Origin: Dokdonella immobilis | GTDB lineage: Bacteria > Pseudomonadota > Gammaproteobacteria > Xanthomonadales > Rhodanobacteraceae | Direction: 5' to 3' | DNA length: 64,000 nucleotides | Assembly (NCBI RefSeq): GCF_900115085.1 | Contig: NZ_FOVF01000010.1 | Coordinates: forward strand, 57,314 to 121,313 | Notes under the pieces: model-generated | Seen by the model: the letters and a program-made list of their open reading frames with translations, nothing else | The model's database searches: none | What the model was told of the DNA's origin: nothing | Program-made: the position numbers and the translations under genes | Part shown: one piece after another, positions 35,757-44,033 of the stretch | Position numbering within the stretch: the first letter of the stretch is position 1 | Layout: each line of letters starts with the position of its first letter

Positions 35757-35946
35757 TGCCGTAGATTGGTGGTGAGCGCAGCGAACCCCAACGTCGCCAT
35801 CGTCATCGATGCCGGACCCGGCAACGGGCAGAGGCCGTCTCCCGGCTCGTTGCCTCCTGCGTCGCGCACCTCGCGCGGCGGCGCGCATTCCGCCATGGAA
35901 GATTCAAGGCCGTTGGGGCTCGCAATCGCTCACCACCAACCTACGC
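35757..35946. repeat. inverted pair of GTAGGTTGG-type extragenic palindromes
   Basis: Left copy ccgtagattggtggtgagcg... accccaacg at 35757-35794, right copy inverted at about 35910-35946 ending caccaccaacctacgcg. The right copy supplies the TAG stop codon (35941-35943) of the yhhQ gene, so the repeat abuts and enters the coding end. The gap between 35687 and 35940 has no gene. Confidence 0.8.
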
Positions 35947-36735
35947 GAGTGCCGCTTCGCGCTTGAGTTCCTCGGCCAGGTCTTTGCCGAGCCAGCGCTC
36001 GATGCCCATGCGCAGCAGGTAGATCAGCGGAATCAGGGCAACCGCGGCGAGCACCTTGTAGATGTAGTTGACCGTGCCGACCGCCAGCCACAGGTTCGTG
36101 CTCCAGTGCTGCGGACCGATCACGAAGGCGATGTAGAGGACGACGAAGCTGTCGATGAACTGCGAGACGAAGGTCGACACCGTCGCGCGCATCCAGATAT
36201 GTCGCTCACCGGTGCGCTGGCGGATCGAGTGGAACACGCGCACGTCGATGAGCTGGCCGATCAGGAAGGCCGTGATCGATCCGGCGATCGTCCACAGGCC
36301 CTGGCCGAACACGTAGGCGTAGGCCTTTTGCAGATCCGGCACGCCGCTGTTGGCGGCCGCGCCGACCCACCACGAGGCCGGCGCCAGCGAGATCGCGGCG
36401 TAGGCGAACAGGAAGGCATAGGCGATCAAACCGACCGCGAGCCAGGACAGGAAGCGCACGCCGCGCTGTCCGTAGAACTCGTTGATGACGTCGGTCATGA
36501 TGAACACGATCGGCCAGAGCAGGGTGCCGGCGGTGAAGTTCAGCGAGCCGGTCTGGGCGAACAGGTTCCATTCGAATGGCTTGAGGCCCAGCGTGTCCTC
36601 AAGGGCGAAGATCTTGACCCCGATGAACTCGGCGATGATCGCGTTGGCGATGAAGAAGCCGGCCAGTATGAGGAACATGCGCTGCGCGCGGGGCGCGGCC
36701 GAGGCCGCGCGGATATCGAGGTCGATCGTACTCAT
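35941..36735 (-). CDS. yhhQ: queuosine precursor transporter (VUT family)
   Basis: A 264-residue membrane protein with six to seven helices that imports queuosine precursors (preQ0/preQ1). Landmarks: FILAGFFIANAIIAEFIGVK, LLWPIVFIMTDVINEFYGQR (the most conserved block), WTIAGSITAFLIGQLIDVRV and STFVSQFIDSFVVLYIAF. Ends RLGKD-like tail EELKREAALA. Its ATG overlaps the yceH stop by 4 bases. Stop codon lies in a repeat element. Confidence 0.93.
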   Translation of the reverse strand: MSTIDLDIRAASAAPRAQRMFLILAGFFIANAIIAEFIGVKIFALEDTLGLKPFEWNLFAQTGSLNFTAGTLLWPIVFIMTDVINEFYGQRGVRFLSWLAVGLIAYAFLFAYAAISLAPASWWVGAAANSGVPDLQKAYAYVFGQGLWTIAGSITAFLIGQLIDVRVFHSIRQRTGERHIWMRATVSTFVSQFIDSFVVLYIAFVIGPQHWSTNLWLAVGTVNYIYKVLAAVALIPLIYLLRMGIERWLGKDLAEELKREAALA

Positions 36736-37442
36736 GCGTTGCCGGTATCGTCGTCAGCCACGTGGCCGTTGCCGGGTCGCGACTGCAGCTCGGCGACCAC
36801 TTCCTGCAATTGCGCGACCAGGCTTTCGAGCTGGGCCACGCGCTCGCCGAGTCCGCCCGAGGCGCGCGTTGGCGCGTCGGCATCGGCGGCCATCGCCGCG
36901 TCCATGGTCACCGGGCCGCATAGCAGGTGCATGTAGCGATCCTCGCGCTGGCCCGGCGCGCGGTGCAGGCGCACGACCAGGGCCGGGATCCGCGAGGCGA
37001 GCCGGTCCAGCACCGTGCGGACCTCCTCGGCATCCGGAAAATCGGCCAGCCGTTCGCTGCGCGAGAACAGCTCGTTGAGCGTTTGTGGACCGCGCAGCAT
37101 GAGCAGGGCGAGCAGGGCGCGCTGGCGCGTGGTCACGCCATACCCGTTCTCGAAGCGATGCGCGTAGCGCGACGCGCGCGCACTCAGCGTGCCGGCCACG
37201 AGTCCCTTGCCTTCGAGCTGGCGCAGGGCGTGGCCGACTTCACCGGGCTCGTACGCCGTCATCGGCTCGCGGTTCGACTTCTGGTTGCAGGCGGCGACGA
37301 CCGCATTGAGGGTCAGCGGATAGGCATCCGGCGTCGTCGCCTGCTTTTCGATCAGGCAGCCGAGGATGCGCGCCTCGATCGCCTCGAGTTCGATCAGGGC
37401 CGACCCGTCCTCGGCCGGCGGTTGATTCTGCTCGTCCATCAT
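36732..37442 (-). CDS. yceH: YceH family (DUF480) protein
   Basis: A 236-residue cytosolic protein made of two winged-helix domains. Landmarks: LEAIEARILGCLIEKQATTPD, YPLTLNAVVAACNQKSNREP, VTTRQRALLALLMLRGPQTLNEL. The C-terminus (GLGERVAQLESLVAQLQEVVA) forms a short coiled coil. Molecular role is not established. Coupled by 4-base overlaps to the S9 peptidase gene before it and yhhQ after it. Confidence 0.93.
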   Translation of the reverse strand: MMDEQNQPPAEDGSALIELEAIEARILGCLIEKQATTPDAYPLTLNAVVAACNQKSNREPMTAYEPGEVGHALRQLEGKGLVAGTLSARASRYAHRFENGYGVTTRQRALLALLMLRGPQTLNELFSRSERLADFPDAEEVRTVLDRLASRIPALVVRLHRAPGQREDRYMHLLCGPVTMDAAMAADADAPTRASGGLGERVAQLESLVAQLQEVVAELQSRPGNGHVADDDTGNA

Positions 37443-39478
37443 TCGCTCTTCGCGTCGGTCTTCTTGTGTTTTTCGAACCAGCCGATGATGTTGAGCACCT
37501 TGCCGATCAGGTTGCTCGGCCGCTCGGCGATGCCGTGCGAGGCACCCGGTACGCGGACCATGGCGGTGTCGATCTTGCGCAGCTTCAGTGCCTGGTAGAA
37601 CTGCTCAGCTTCGGAAGCCGGGGTGCGGTGGTCGTCGTCGCCGACCATCATCATAGTCGGGGTGGTGACGTTGCCGACATAGGTGATCGGCGAGCGCTGC
37701 ACGTAGTTCTCGGCACTCTCCCAGGGCGTGGTCGTGAACCAGTAACGCGTAAAGAACGGATAGAAGTCCGAAGTCAGCACGAAGCTCGACCAGTTGATCA
37801 CCGGCTTGACCGAGACCGCCGCGCGGAAGCGGTTGGTATGACCGACGATCCATGCGGTCAGGCAGCCACCACCGCTGCCGCCGGTGACGAACAGGTTGTC
37901 GGTATCGATCGAGCCGAGTGCGATGGTCGCATCGACCACGCTCATCAGGTCGTCGAAATCCTGGCCCGGATAGGCATTCTCGATCAGGTTGGCGAACTCG
38001 CTGCCGTAGCTCGTGCTGCCGCGCGGGTTGGCATAGACCACGACATAGCCGGCCGCCGCGTAGAGCTGGATCTCGGGGGCGAAGGTCGGTCCGTAGGCGG
38101 CGAACGGGCCGCCGTGGATCTCGAGCAGGAGCGGATATTTCTTCGAGGCATCGAAGTTCGGCGGGCGCACGACCCAGGCCTGGATCTCGCGCCCGTCGGC
38201 CGAAGATTTGACCTTCATCTCCTGCATCTCGCCGAGGGTCATGTGGTCGAGCAGGTTGGCATCGAGGTCGGTCAGCACTTTCGATCGGCCCGAGCGTTCG
38301 ACCACGGCGAGGTTGGCCGGGCTCTTCGCTGCGCCGCGCGTGTAGGCAACGCGGCCCGCGGCCGCGGAAAAGCTGGCCGAGGTGTAGGGCCGGCCGATTT
38401 CGGTGCCGCCGAGGTCGTCGGCAACCGTTTCGATCTTGCCGCCGCTGGCCGAAATCCAGCCGAGCTTGGTACGCCCGTGGTCGTCATACTGCAGCCACAG
38501 GCCGCGGTTGCCGTCCCAGGTGATCTCCTGGATGCTCAGGTCGATGCCGTCGGTCAGCGAGCGCACATTGCCGGCGTTGGCGTTGCCGACATAGACGCGC
38601 ACCGGCTGGTAGGGGTGGCGCTTGTCGTCGAAGCCGAGCCAGGCCAGCTGCCTGCCGTCGGCGGAGAAGGTCGGGTCGCTGTCGGGACCCTTGCGTTCGG
38701 TCAGGCGGGTCATCGCGCCGTCGCTGATCGCCACGCGGTACAGGTCGCTGTCGAGCGGCTGGTATTCCCAGTCGTCATCGAGGTTGGCCGACACGATCAG
38801 TGCCTTGCCGTCGGCCGTCCAGGCCGGCTGCCCGTTGAAGTTGTGCTTGCCGCTGGTGACCTGGCGCGCCGCGCCACCCTCGGCCGAGATCACGAAGACG
38901 TGGGTGTAGCCCGGATCGACATAGCCGCCGCCATCGATGCGGTAGATCACGCGATCGATCACCTTGACCGGCGCCGCCCATTCAGCACCCTTCGGCGCCT
39001 TCGGCATGGCCGCCATCTGCGTGTCCTCTGCCGGCACGCGCATCGTGAAGGCCAGCCACTGGCCGTCTGGCGACCAGCTCAGGTTGCCCGGTGATTGGGT
39101 CAGTTCACTGATGCGTGCGGTCTGGCCGCTGTCGACCCAGTGCATCTGGATTTGCGCGGAACCCTCGCCCTTGGCGACGAAGGCGAGACGCTTGCCGTCG
39201 GGCGACCAGGCCGCGCCGGAACCCGTCGTGACCAGCGGGCGCTGGTTACGGCCATCGGCATCGATCGTCCACAGGCTGCTGCGCTTGCGGTCCTTCATGA
39301 TGTCGAAACCCATACGCTGGTAGACGATGTGTTTGCCGTCGGGCGAAATCTGCGGGTTGTCCGCCCACTGCAGGGCGAACACATCCATCGGCTCGAACAC
39401 GCGCGTGTCGGCCTGGCTGGCAGGGGCGGAGAGAGCGGTTGCGGCAAGAACAAGGCCGGTGCAGGCAAATCGAAGCAT
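37439..39478 (-). CDS. S9 family dipeptidyl/acylaminoacyl peptidase, secreted
   Basis: A 679-residue prolyl oligopeptidase family enzyme. Signal peptide (FACTGLVLAATALSAPASQA), then a seven-bladed propeller (NPQISPDGKHIVYQRMG, WSPDGKRLAFVAKG, LSWSPDGQWLAF), then the alpha/beta hydrolase domain with LLEIHGGPFAAYGPTF, nucleophile Ser in VTGGSGGGCLTAWIVG, Asp in MVGDDDHRTP and His in PGASHGIAERPS. Secreted peptide degradation is likely. First gene of the S9-yceH-yhhQ run. Confidence 0.93.
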   Translation of the reverse strand: MLRFACTGLVLAATALSAPASQADTRVFEPMDVFALQWADNPQISPDGKHIVYQRMGFDIMKDRKRSSLWTIDADGRNQRPLVTTGSGAAWSPDGKRLAFVAKGEGSAQIQMHWVDSGQTARISELTQSPGNLSWSPDGQWLAFTMRVPAEDTQMAAMPKAPKGAEWAAPVKVIDRVIYRIDGGGYVDPGYTHVFVISAEGGAARQVTSGKHNFNGQPAWTADGKALIVSANLDDDWEYQPLDSDLYRVAISDGAMTRLTERKGPDSDPTFSADGRQLAWLGFDDKRHPYQPVRVYVGNANAGNVRSLTDGIDLSIQEITWDGNRGLWLQYDDHGRTKLGWISASGGKIETVADDLGGTEIGRPYTSASFSAAAGRVAYTRGAAKSPANLAVVERSGRSKVLTDLDANLLDHMTLGEMQEMKVKSSADGREIQAWVVRPPNFDASKKYPLLLEIHGGPFAAYGPTFAPEIQLYAAAGYVVVYANPRGSTSYGSEFANLIENAYPGQDFDDLMSVVDATIALGSIDTDNLFVTGGSGGGCLTAWIVGHTNRFRAAVSVKPVINWSSFVLTSDFYPFFTRYWFTTTPWESAENYVQRSPITYVGNVTTPTMMMVGDDDHRTPASEAEQFYQALKLRKIDTAMVRVPGASHGIAERPSNLIGKVLNIIGWFEKHKKTDAKSE

Positions 39479-39606
39479 GGTGTCCCCCGGTTGGCATACG
39501 AGCCCCCATTCTGGCCCGATGTGAGGCGAAGGGCCAGCCGGGCGGGCGAACCGACTACCGGCGCGCTGCTCGGGCCTTGATAGCCGGTGCCGCGATTCCG
39601 CTTCGT

Positions 39607-39946
39607 TGTAGGAAGCGGCTTCAGCCGCGATGCCTTACTGGGTGTCGTGATGCAGGCATCGGGCCTGAAGGCCCTTCCTACGAAGGGCGGCGACTGTCGA
39701 CGCGGGCTCCGATGGCCGGTGCGGCGTTGCTGCTTCGTTGTTGGAACCGGCTCCAGCCGCGATGCGCTTTCCGCAACGTGACGAAAGGCATCGAGCCTGA
39801 AGGCTCTTCCTACGAAGAGCTCGCGATACGTGGCGCGGACTTCGTTGGCGTTTGCCGCGTTGCCGCTACGTCGTAGGAGCGGCTTCAGCCGCGATGGCTT
39901 TCCTGGAACCGTGAGACAGAGCATCGCGCCTGAAGGCGCTCCTACG
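39607..39946. repeat. REP array, three inverted-pair units with about 131-base period
   Basis: Occupies most of the 542-base gap 39479-40020, which holds no gene. Units match those at 30.9 kb. Right-arm hairpins at 39661, 39793 and 39926 read GGGCCTGAAGGCCC, GAGCCTGAAGGCTC and GCGCCTGAAGGCGC, so stems keep pairing while their bases change. The last unit has the tidy form gtaggagcggcttcagccg / ggcgctcctac. Confidence 0.9.
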
Positions 39947-40020
39947 GAAGCAACGACGGTGGACGCGGGCTTCGCTGGCCGGGGCCGCGTAGCTCCTTTG
40001 CTGTTGGCCCTGACCGCGCT

Positions 40021-41559
40021 TCACTCGCTGTCGAATCCATCCTTGAAAATGAACTCGCTCTGGTACAGCACCTGCGCGCCGCCGGTATTGGCATCGCCGC
40101 CATCATCGTGCTGGTAGGCACCCGCGACGAGGTCGTTCATTCCGTCGCCGTTGAAATCGCCGATGGCGATGGAGCCGCCGAATCGATCCTCGGCTGCGGG
40201 TGGGCCGATGCGCAAGCGAGCGCTTGCGACAAGGCGTTCGACGATCGAGGTCGAAATGATCGCCGAGCCGTTTCCGCTGTGCAGGACCCACATCGCGCCG
40301 GCCTCGATGAGTCCGTCGACGGTCTCGAGGGCCGAACTGATCGCCAGGCTCTGGGCGGAGGTACGCAAGCGCCCAAGCTTGACCTGGTTGCCGAACTGCA
40401 GGAACGGAATCGACACGCCACCCGGCAGGTCGGTCACCGAAATAAACTTGTTGGCGCCGGTGTTCAACCCGCCCGAGCTGCCGAACATCAGGTGCACGGC
40501 GCCGGTTTTCTCGACACCGCCCACGTCGGAAAGCGGTGCGCCGATGACGAGGCCCTGGTAGGCCTGGCCGTTGACCTTGCCGATGCTGAGCGAAGCGCCG
40601 AAGTAGCTGGCCAGAGGACAACTGCCGAGCATGCCGGCGACGCCGGGCTGGAAGGCCTGGGCTTCGAGCGTGGAAAGGCCGAGGCTGGTCGAGCCCTTGA
40701 GGATCACCACGCCGCCCGCGCGCTCGCCGGTATTCGGGCATGCGCGCTTGACCACGCCGATGGCCAGGTCATCGTCGCCGTCCGCATCGATGTCGCCGGC
40801 CGCCACGGCGTACCCGTACTGATCGGAATTCCCGGGCGCAAAGTCGAGTCCGTCGTTGGCCGCCGTGAAGACACGGTCGCGCGTGCCGCTCAAGCCGGAT
40901 GCCGACCCGTACACCACCTGCACAGCACCCGCTGAGACGATCTCCGGGCTGCCGGCCTGATTCTTGCCCGGGATTCCAATCGCGAGGTCATCGAATCCGT
41001 CATCATCGAAATCGCCACTGGCCAGCGTAAACCCGAACTTGTCGCCGGCTTCGTCGACCCCGTTGTAGCTGCCAAGGCCCTGGCGGATGATCGCCTGTAC
41101 GGTCCAACTGTCGGCCGCCGAGCGTCGATAGATGTAGACCGTCCCGCCGCCTCCGGCGTTGCTCGCGCTGTCGCGATCGCCGATGGCCACCTCGTCGACG
41201 CCATCCCCATTGAAATCGCCGGTGGCGAGAATGCTGCCGTAGGCTGCAGTCGCCACGGTCTTGCCGGTGAAGCGCGAAACGGGATAGGGGCCGCCGATCG
41301 GATACGCCTTGCCCAGCAACACCCTGAAGCGTTGCGAAGTGCCCAGCTCCGAGACCACCAGGTCGTCGATACCATCGCCATCGAAATCGCCAACGGCGGT
41401 GCGAAAGCCGTAATAGCCCTCAGCCGGATCCGTATACGGATTGGCCAGGTAGACATTGCCTTCGGTACCGAGCTTGGTGTCGCCAAGGGCCAGTGTCCCG
41501 GTTGTCAGACCGAGCACAGCAATGACGCAGGCGGCGGCAAATCGAAAACGCACAGACAT
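40021..41559 (-). CDS. secreted FG-GAP (integrin-alpha-like) propeller protein with IFxDGFD tail
   Basis: A 512-residue secreted protein. Signal peptide (FAAACVIAVLGLTTGTLALG), then seven or so FG-GAP blades with calcium-loop motifs such as VGDFDGDGIDDLVVSELG, TGDFNGDGVDEVAIGDRD, SGDFDDDGFDDLAIGIPG, AGDIDADGDDDLAIGVVK and IGDFNGDGMNDLVAGAYQ. Ends YQSEFIFKDGFDSE, the shared C-terminal tail. Probably an extracellular, calcium-stabilised adhesion or binding protein. No ligand can be inferred. Confidence 0.88.
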   Translation of the reverse strand: MSVRFRFAAACVIAVLGLTTGTLALGDTKLGTEGNVYLANPYTDPAEGYYGFRTAVGDFDGDGIDDLVVSELGTSQRFRVLLGKAYPIGGPYPVSRFTGKTVATAAYGSILATGDFNGDGVDEVAIGDRDSASNAGGGGTVYIYRRSAADSWTVQAIIRQGLGSYNGVDEAGDKFGFTLASGDFDDDGFDDLAIGIPGKNQAGSPEIVSAGAVQVVYGSASGLSGTRDRVFTAANDGLDFAPGNSDQYGYAVAAGDIDADGDDDLAIGVVKRACPNTGERAGGVVILKGSTSLGLSTLEAQAFQPGVAGMLGSCPLASYFGASLSIGKVNGQAYQGLVIGAPLSDVGGVEKTGAVHLMFGSSGGLNTGANKFISVTDLPGGVSIPFLQFGNQVKLGRLRTSAQSLAISSALETVDGLIEAGAMWVLHSGNGSAIISTSIVERLVASARLRIGPPAAEDRFGGSIAIGDFNGDGMNDLVAGAYQHDDGGDANTGGAQVLYQSEFIFKDGFDSE

Positions 41560-41661
41560 GGGTCGATCTCCAAAGTGAACCTCTGGGACTGTTCACGGAG
41601 TCCGGCAGGCCCAAGGGCCACGCCTGCCCGCGGAAGGGTTGCAGCCGACCGCTCTTGCGAA

Positions 41662-41694
41662 TCCCGAATCCCCATTCCCCATTCCCCATTCCCC
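41662..41694. repeat. short tandem repeat (ccccatt) of about four units
   Basis: The run gaatccccattccccattcccc is a 7-base tandem repeat between the FG-GAP gene and the oxidoreductase operon. Confidence 0.75.
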
Positions 41695-41830
41695 GCATTT
41701 GTGCGCCGTGTCTTTCATTCCCGGGGCCTTGGTGTCTAGACTCCAAGCCGACCGTGTCATGGGGCGGTCACATTGCGTGAGGCGTCCCGAATCGCCGGCA
41801 CCACCGGCCTGTCGTCCGCGAGGCAACCAG

Positions 41831-43660
41831 GTGCAACCCACCGACATCAGTAACCCGAACTACTTCCATAAAGTCGTCGATTGCCAATGGGCCTGTCCGG
41901 CCCACACTCCAGTCCCCGAATACATCCGATTGATCGCGGCAGGGCGCCACGCCGATGCCTACATGGTCAACTGGGAGTCCAACGTCTTCCCCGGCATCCT
42001 CGGGCGCACCTGCGACCGCCCCTGCGAACCGGCCTGCCGGCGCGGGCGCGTCGAGGAAAACAATGGCGAGAAACCCGAGCCGGTCGCCATCTGCCGATTG
42101 AAGCGCGTCGCCGCCGACAACAAGGGCGAGGTCAAGGCGCGCATGCCGAAACCGGCGACGAAGAAGAACGGCAAGCGCATCGCCTGCATCGGCGCCGGCC
42201 CGGCGTCGCTGACCGTGGCTCGCGACCTGGCCCCGCTCGGCTACGAGATCACCGTCTTCGAGGCCGACCCGAAGGGCGGCGGCTTCATGCGCACTCAGGT
42301 ACCGCGCTTCCGCCTGCCGGAGCGGGTCATCGACGAAGAGGTCGGCTACATCCTCGATCTCGGCGTCGAACTGAAGGGCGGCCATCGCATCGACTCGATG
42401 CGCGCGATGCTCGAGAAGGGCTACGACGCGATCTTCGTCGGCTCCGGCGCCCCGCGCGGACGCGCCCTCGAACTGCCTGGCTCGGCAGAGGCCGCGGCCA
42501 ACATCCACATCGGCATCGACTGGCTGTCCTCGGTCTATTTCGGGCACGTGAAATCGGTCGGCAAACGCGTGATCGTGCTCGGCGGCGGCAACACGGCGAT
42601 GGATTGCTGCCGCTCGGCGCGCCGCCTCGGCGGCGAAGACGTCAAGGTGATCGTGCGTTCGGGCTTCGAGGAGATGAAGGCCTCGCCGTGGGAGAAGGAG
42701 GATGCCGCCCATGAGGGCATTCCGATCCTCAACTACTACGTGCCGAAGACCTTCGTCCACGAGAACGGCAAGCTCACCGGCATGACCTTCGAAAAGGTCC
42801 GCGCCGAATACGATGAGCGCGGTCGGCGCAAGCTGGTCCCGACCGGCGAACCCGATCCGTTCTTCGAGTGCGACGACGTGCTGGTCGCGGTCGGCCAGGA
42901 AAACGCCTTCCCGTGGATCGAGCGCGACCTCGGCATCGAATTCAACGAATGGGACATGCCGGTCGTCGACGAAATCACCCATCAGTCGAGCCTGCCGCAC
43001 GTGCTGTTCGGCGGCGATGCCGCGTTCGGCCCGAAGAACATCATCTGGGCCGTCGCCCACGGCCACGAAGCGGCGATCTCGATCGATAGGCTGCTCTCCG
43101 GCCAACCCACCTCCGAGCGCCCGCCGCCCGAAGTCAAGGTGCTCTCGCAGAAGATGGGCATCCACGAGTGGAGCTACGACAACGACATCTCCGGCGATGA
43201 GCGCTACAAGGTGCCGCTGGTGCCGTTCGAGGAGGCGCTGAAAAGCATCAGCACCGAAGTCGAACTCGGCTTCGACGCCGCCACCGCCTGGAAGGAAGCC
43301 CAGCGCTGCCTCAACTGCGACGTGCAGACCGTCTTCACCGACCAGGCCTGCATCGAATGCGATGCCTGCGTCGACATCTGCCCGATGGATTGCATCAGCT
43401 TCACCGGCAACGCAGAAGAACCCGAGCTGCGCCAGAAGCTCACCGCACCCGCCCTGAATCTCACCCAGTCGCTGTACGTCTCCGGCCCGCTCAAGACCCA
43501 ACGCGTCATGGTCAAGGACGAAGACGTCTGCCTGCACTGCGGCCTCTGCGCCGAACGCTGCCCGACCGGCGCCTGGGACATGCGCAAGGTCCTCATCGAA
43601 ATGACCCACGCCAACACGCCCCCATGCCCCGGCAAGCTGCGCAAGCAGGAGGCCGCGTGA
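41831..43660 (+). CDS. GltD-like FAD/NAD(P) oxidoreductase with 4Fe-4S domains, partner of 2-oxoacid:ferredoxin oxidoreductase
   Basis: A 609-residue electron-transfer flavoprotein like the small subunit of glutamate synthase. N-terminal Fe-S helical domain with cysteines in VVDCQWACPAHTPVPEYI and ILGRTCDRPCEPACRRGRVE, FAD site RIACIGAGPASLTVARDLA, NAD(P) site RVIVLGGGNTAMDCCRSARR, second FAD motif VLFGGDAAFGP, and a C-terminal pair of 4Fe-4S clusters (CIECDACVDICPMDC and CLHCGLCAERCP). Likely moves electrons between NAD(P)H and the ferredoxin-type enzyme encoded next. Start taken as GTG 41831 (GAGG 8 bases upstream); an in-frame ATG at 41759 would add 24 residues with no family-like sequence. 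Confidence 0.88.
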   Translation: MQPTDISNPNYFHKVVDCQWACPAHTPVPEYIRLIAAGRHADAYMVNWESNVFPGILGRTCDRPCEPACRRGRVEENNGEKPEPVAICRLKRVAADNKGEVKARMPKPATKKNGKRIACIGAGPASLTVARDLAPLGYEITVFEADPKGGGFMRTQVPRFRLPERVIDEEVGYILDLGVELKGGHRIDSMRAMLEKGYDAIFVGSGAPRGRALELPGSAEAAANIHIGIDWLSSVYFGHVKSVGKRVIVLGGGNTAMDCCRSARRLGGEDVKVIVRSGFEEMKASPWEKEDAAHEGIPILNYYVPKTFVHENGKLTGMTFEKVRAEYDERGRRKLVPTGEPDPFFECDDVLVAVGQENAFPWIERDLGIEFNEWDMPVVDEITHQSSLPHVLFGGDAAFGPKNIIWAVAHGHEAAISIDRLLSGQPTSERPPPEVKVLSQKMGIHEWSYDNDISGDERYKVPLVPFEEALKSISTEVELGFDAATAWKEAQRCLNCDVQTVFTDQACIECDACVDICPMDCISFTGNAEEPELRQKLTAPALNLTQSLYVSGPLKTQRVMVKDEDVCLHCGLCAERCPTGAWDMRKVLIEMTHANTPPCPGKLRKQEAA

Positions 43661-43695
43661 TGTCCCTCCACGCACCAGGATCCCAGAAGGTCGTC

Positions 43696-43853
43696 GTAGG
43701 AGCAGGCTTCAGCCGCGATGCTCTTCCCGCAGCCTCGCCAAAAAGCATCGAGCCTGAAGGCTCTTCCTACACAGGGCGCGAACTCGCCTCCCGACTTCGA
43801 TCGCCGCTCCCGCGTTTGCGCTCCGTCGTAGGAAGCGGCTTCAGCCGCGATGC
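43696..43853. repeat. REP units (one and a half) between oxidoreductase genes
   Basis: The left arm gtaggagcaggcttcagccg, right-arm hairpin at 43750 and a further left arm at about 43829-43853 match the arrays at 30.9 and 39.6 kb. Together with the next palindrome it fills the 373-base gap 43661-44033 inside an apparent operon. Confidence 0.88.
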
Positions 43854-43907
43854 TCGTTTCCATGCATGTCGGGACGACGGAATAACAAGGCGTCAAGCAC
43901 CGCGAAG

Positions 43908-44029
43908 CCCCTCTCCCCTCGGGAGAGGGGGTGGGGTGAGGGTACGACCCCCGCGCCATTCCCACTCCTTGCGGCAAGCCCGAACCCTCACCCGAGCCTC
44001 CGGGCCACCTTCTCCCGAGGGGAGAGGGG
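43908..44029. repeat. long palindromic repeat with cccctctcccctcgggag ends
   Basis: Left end cccctctcccctcgggagag plus gggtgagggt, right end accctcacccgag ... ctcccgaggggagagggg, about 122 bases with a weakly paired centre. The right end stops 4 bases before the ATG of the gamma-alpha subunit gene, so its purine-rich arm (ggggagagggga) occupies the ribosome-binding position. Confidence 0.85.
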
Positions 44030-44033
44030 AACA

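Noticed and set aside
41768..43675. Long minus-strand open frame opposite the GltD-like gene
   Set aside because: Shadow of the real gene, which has complete FAD, NAD(P) and Fe-S motifs.
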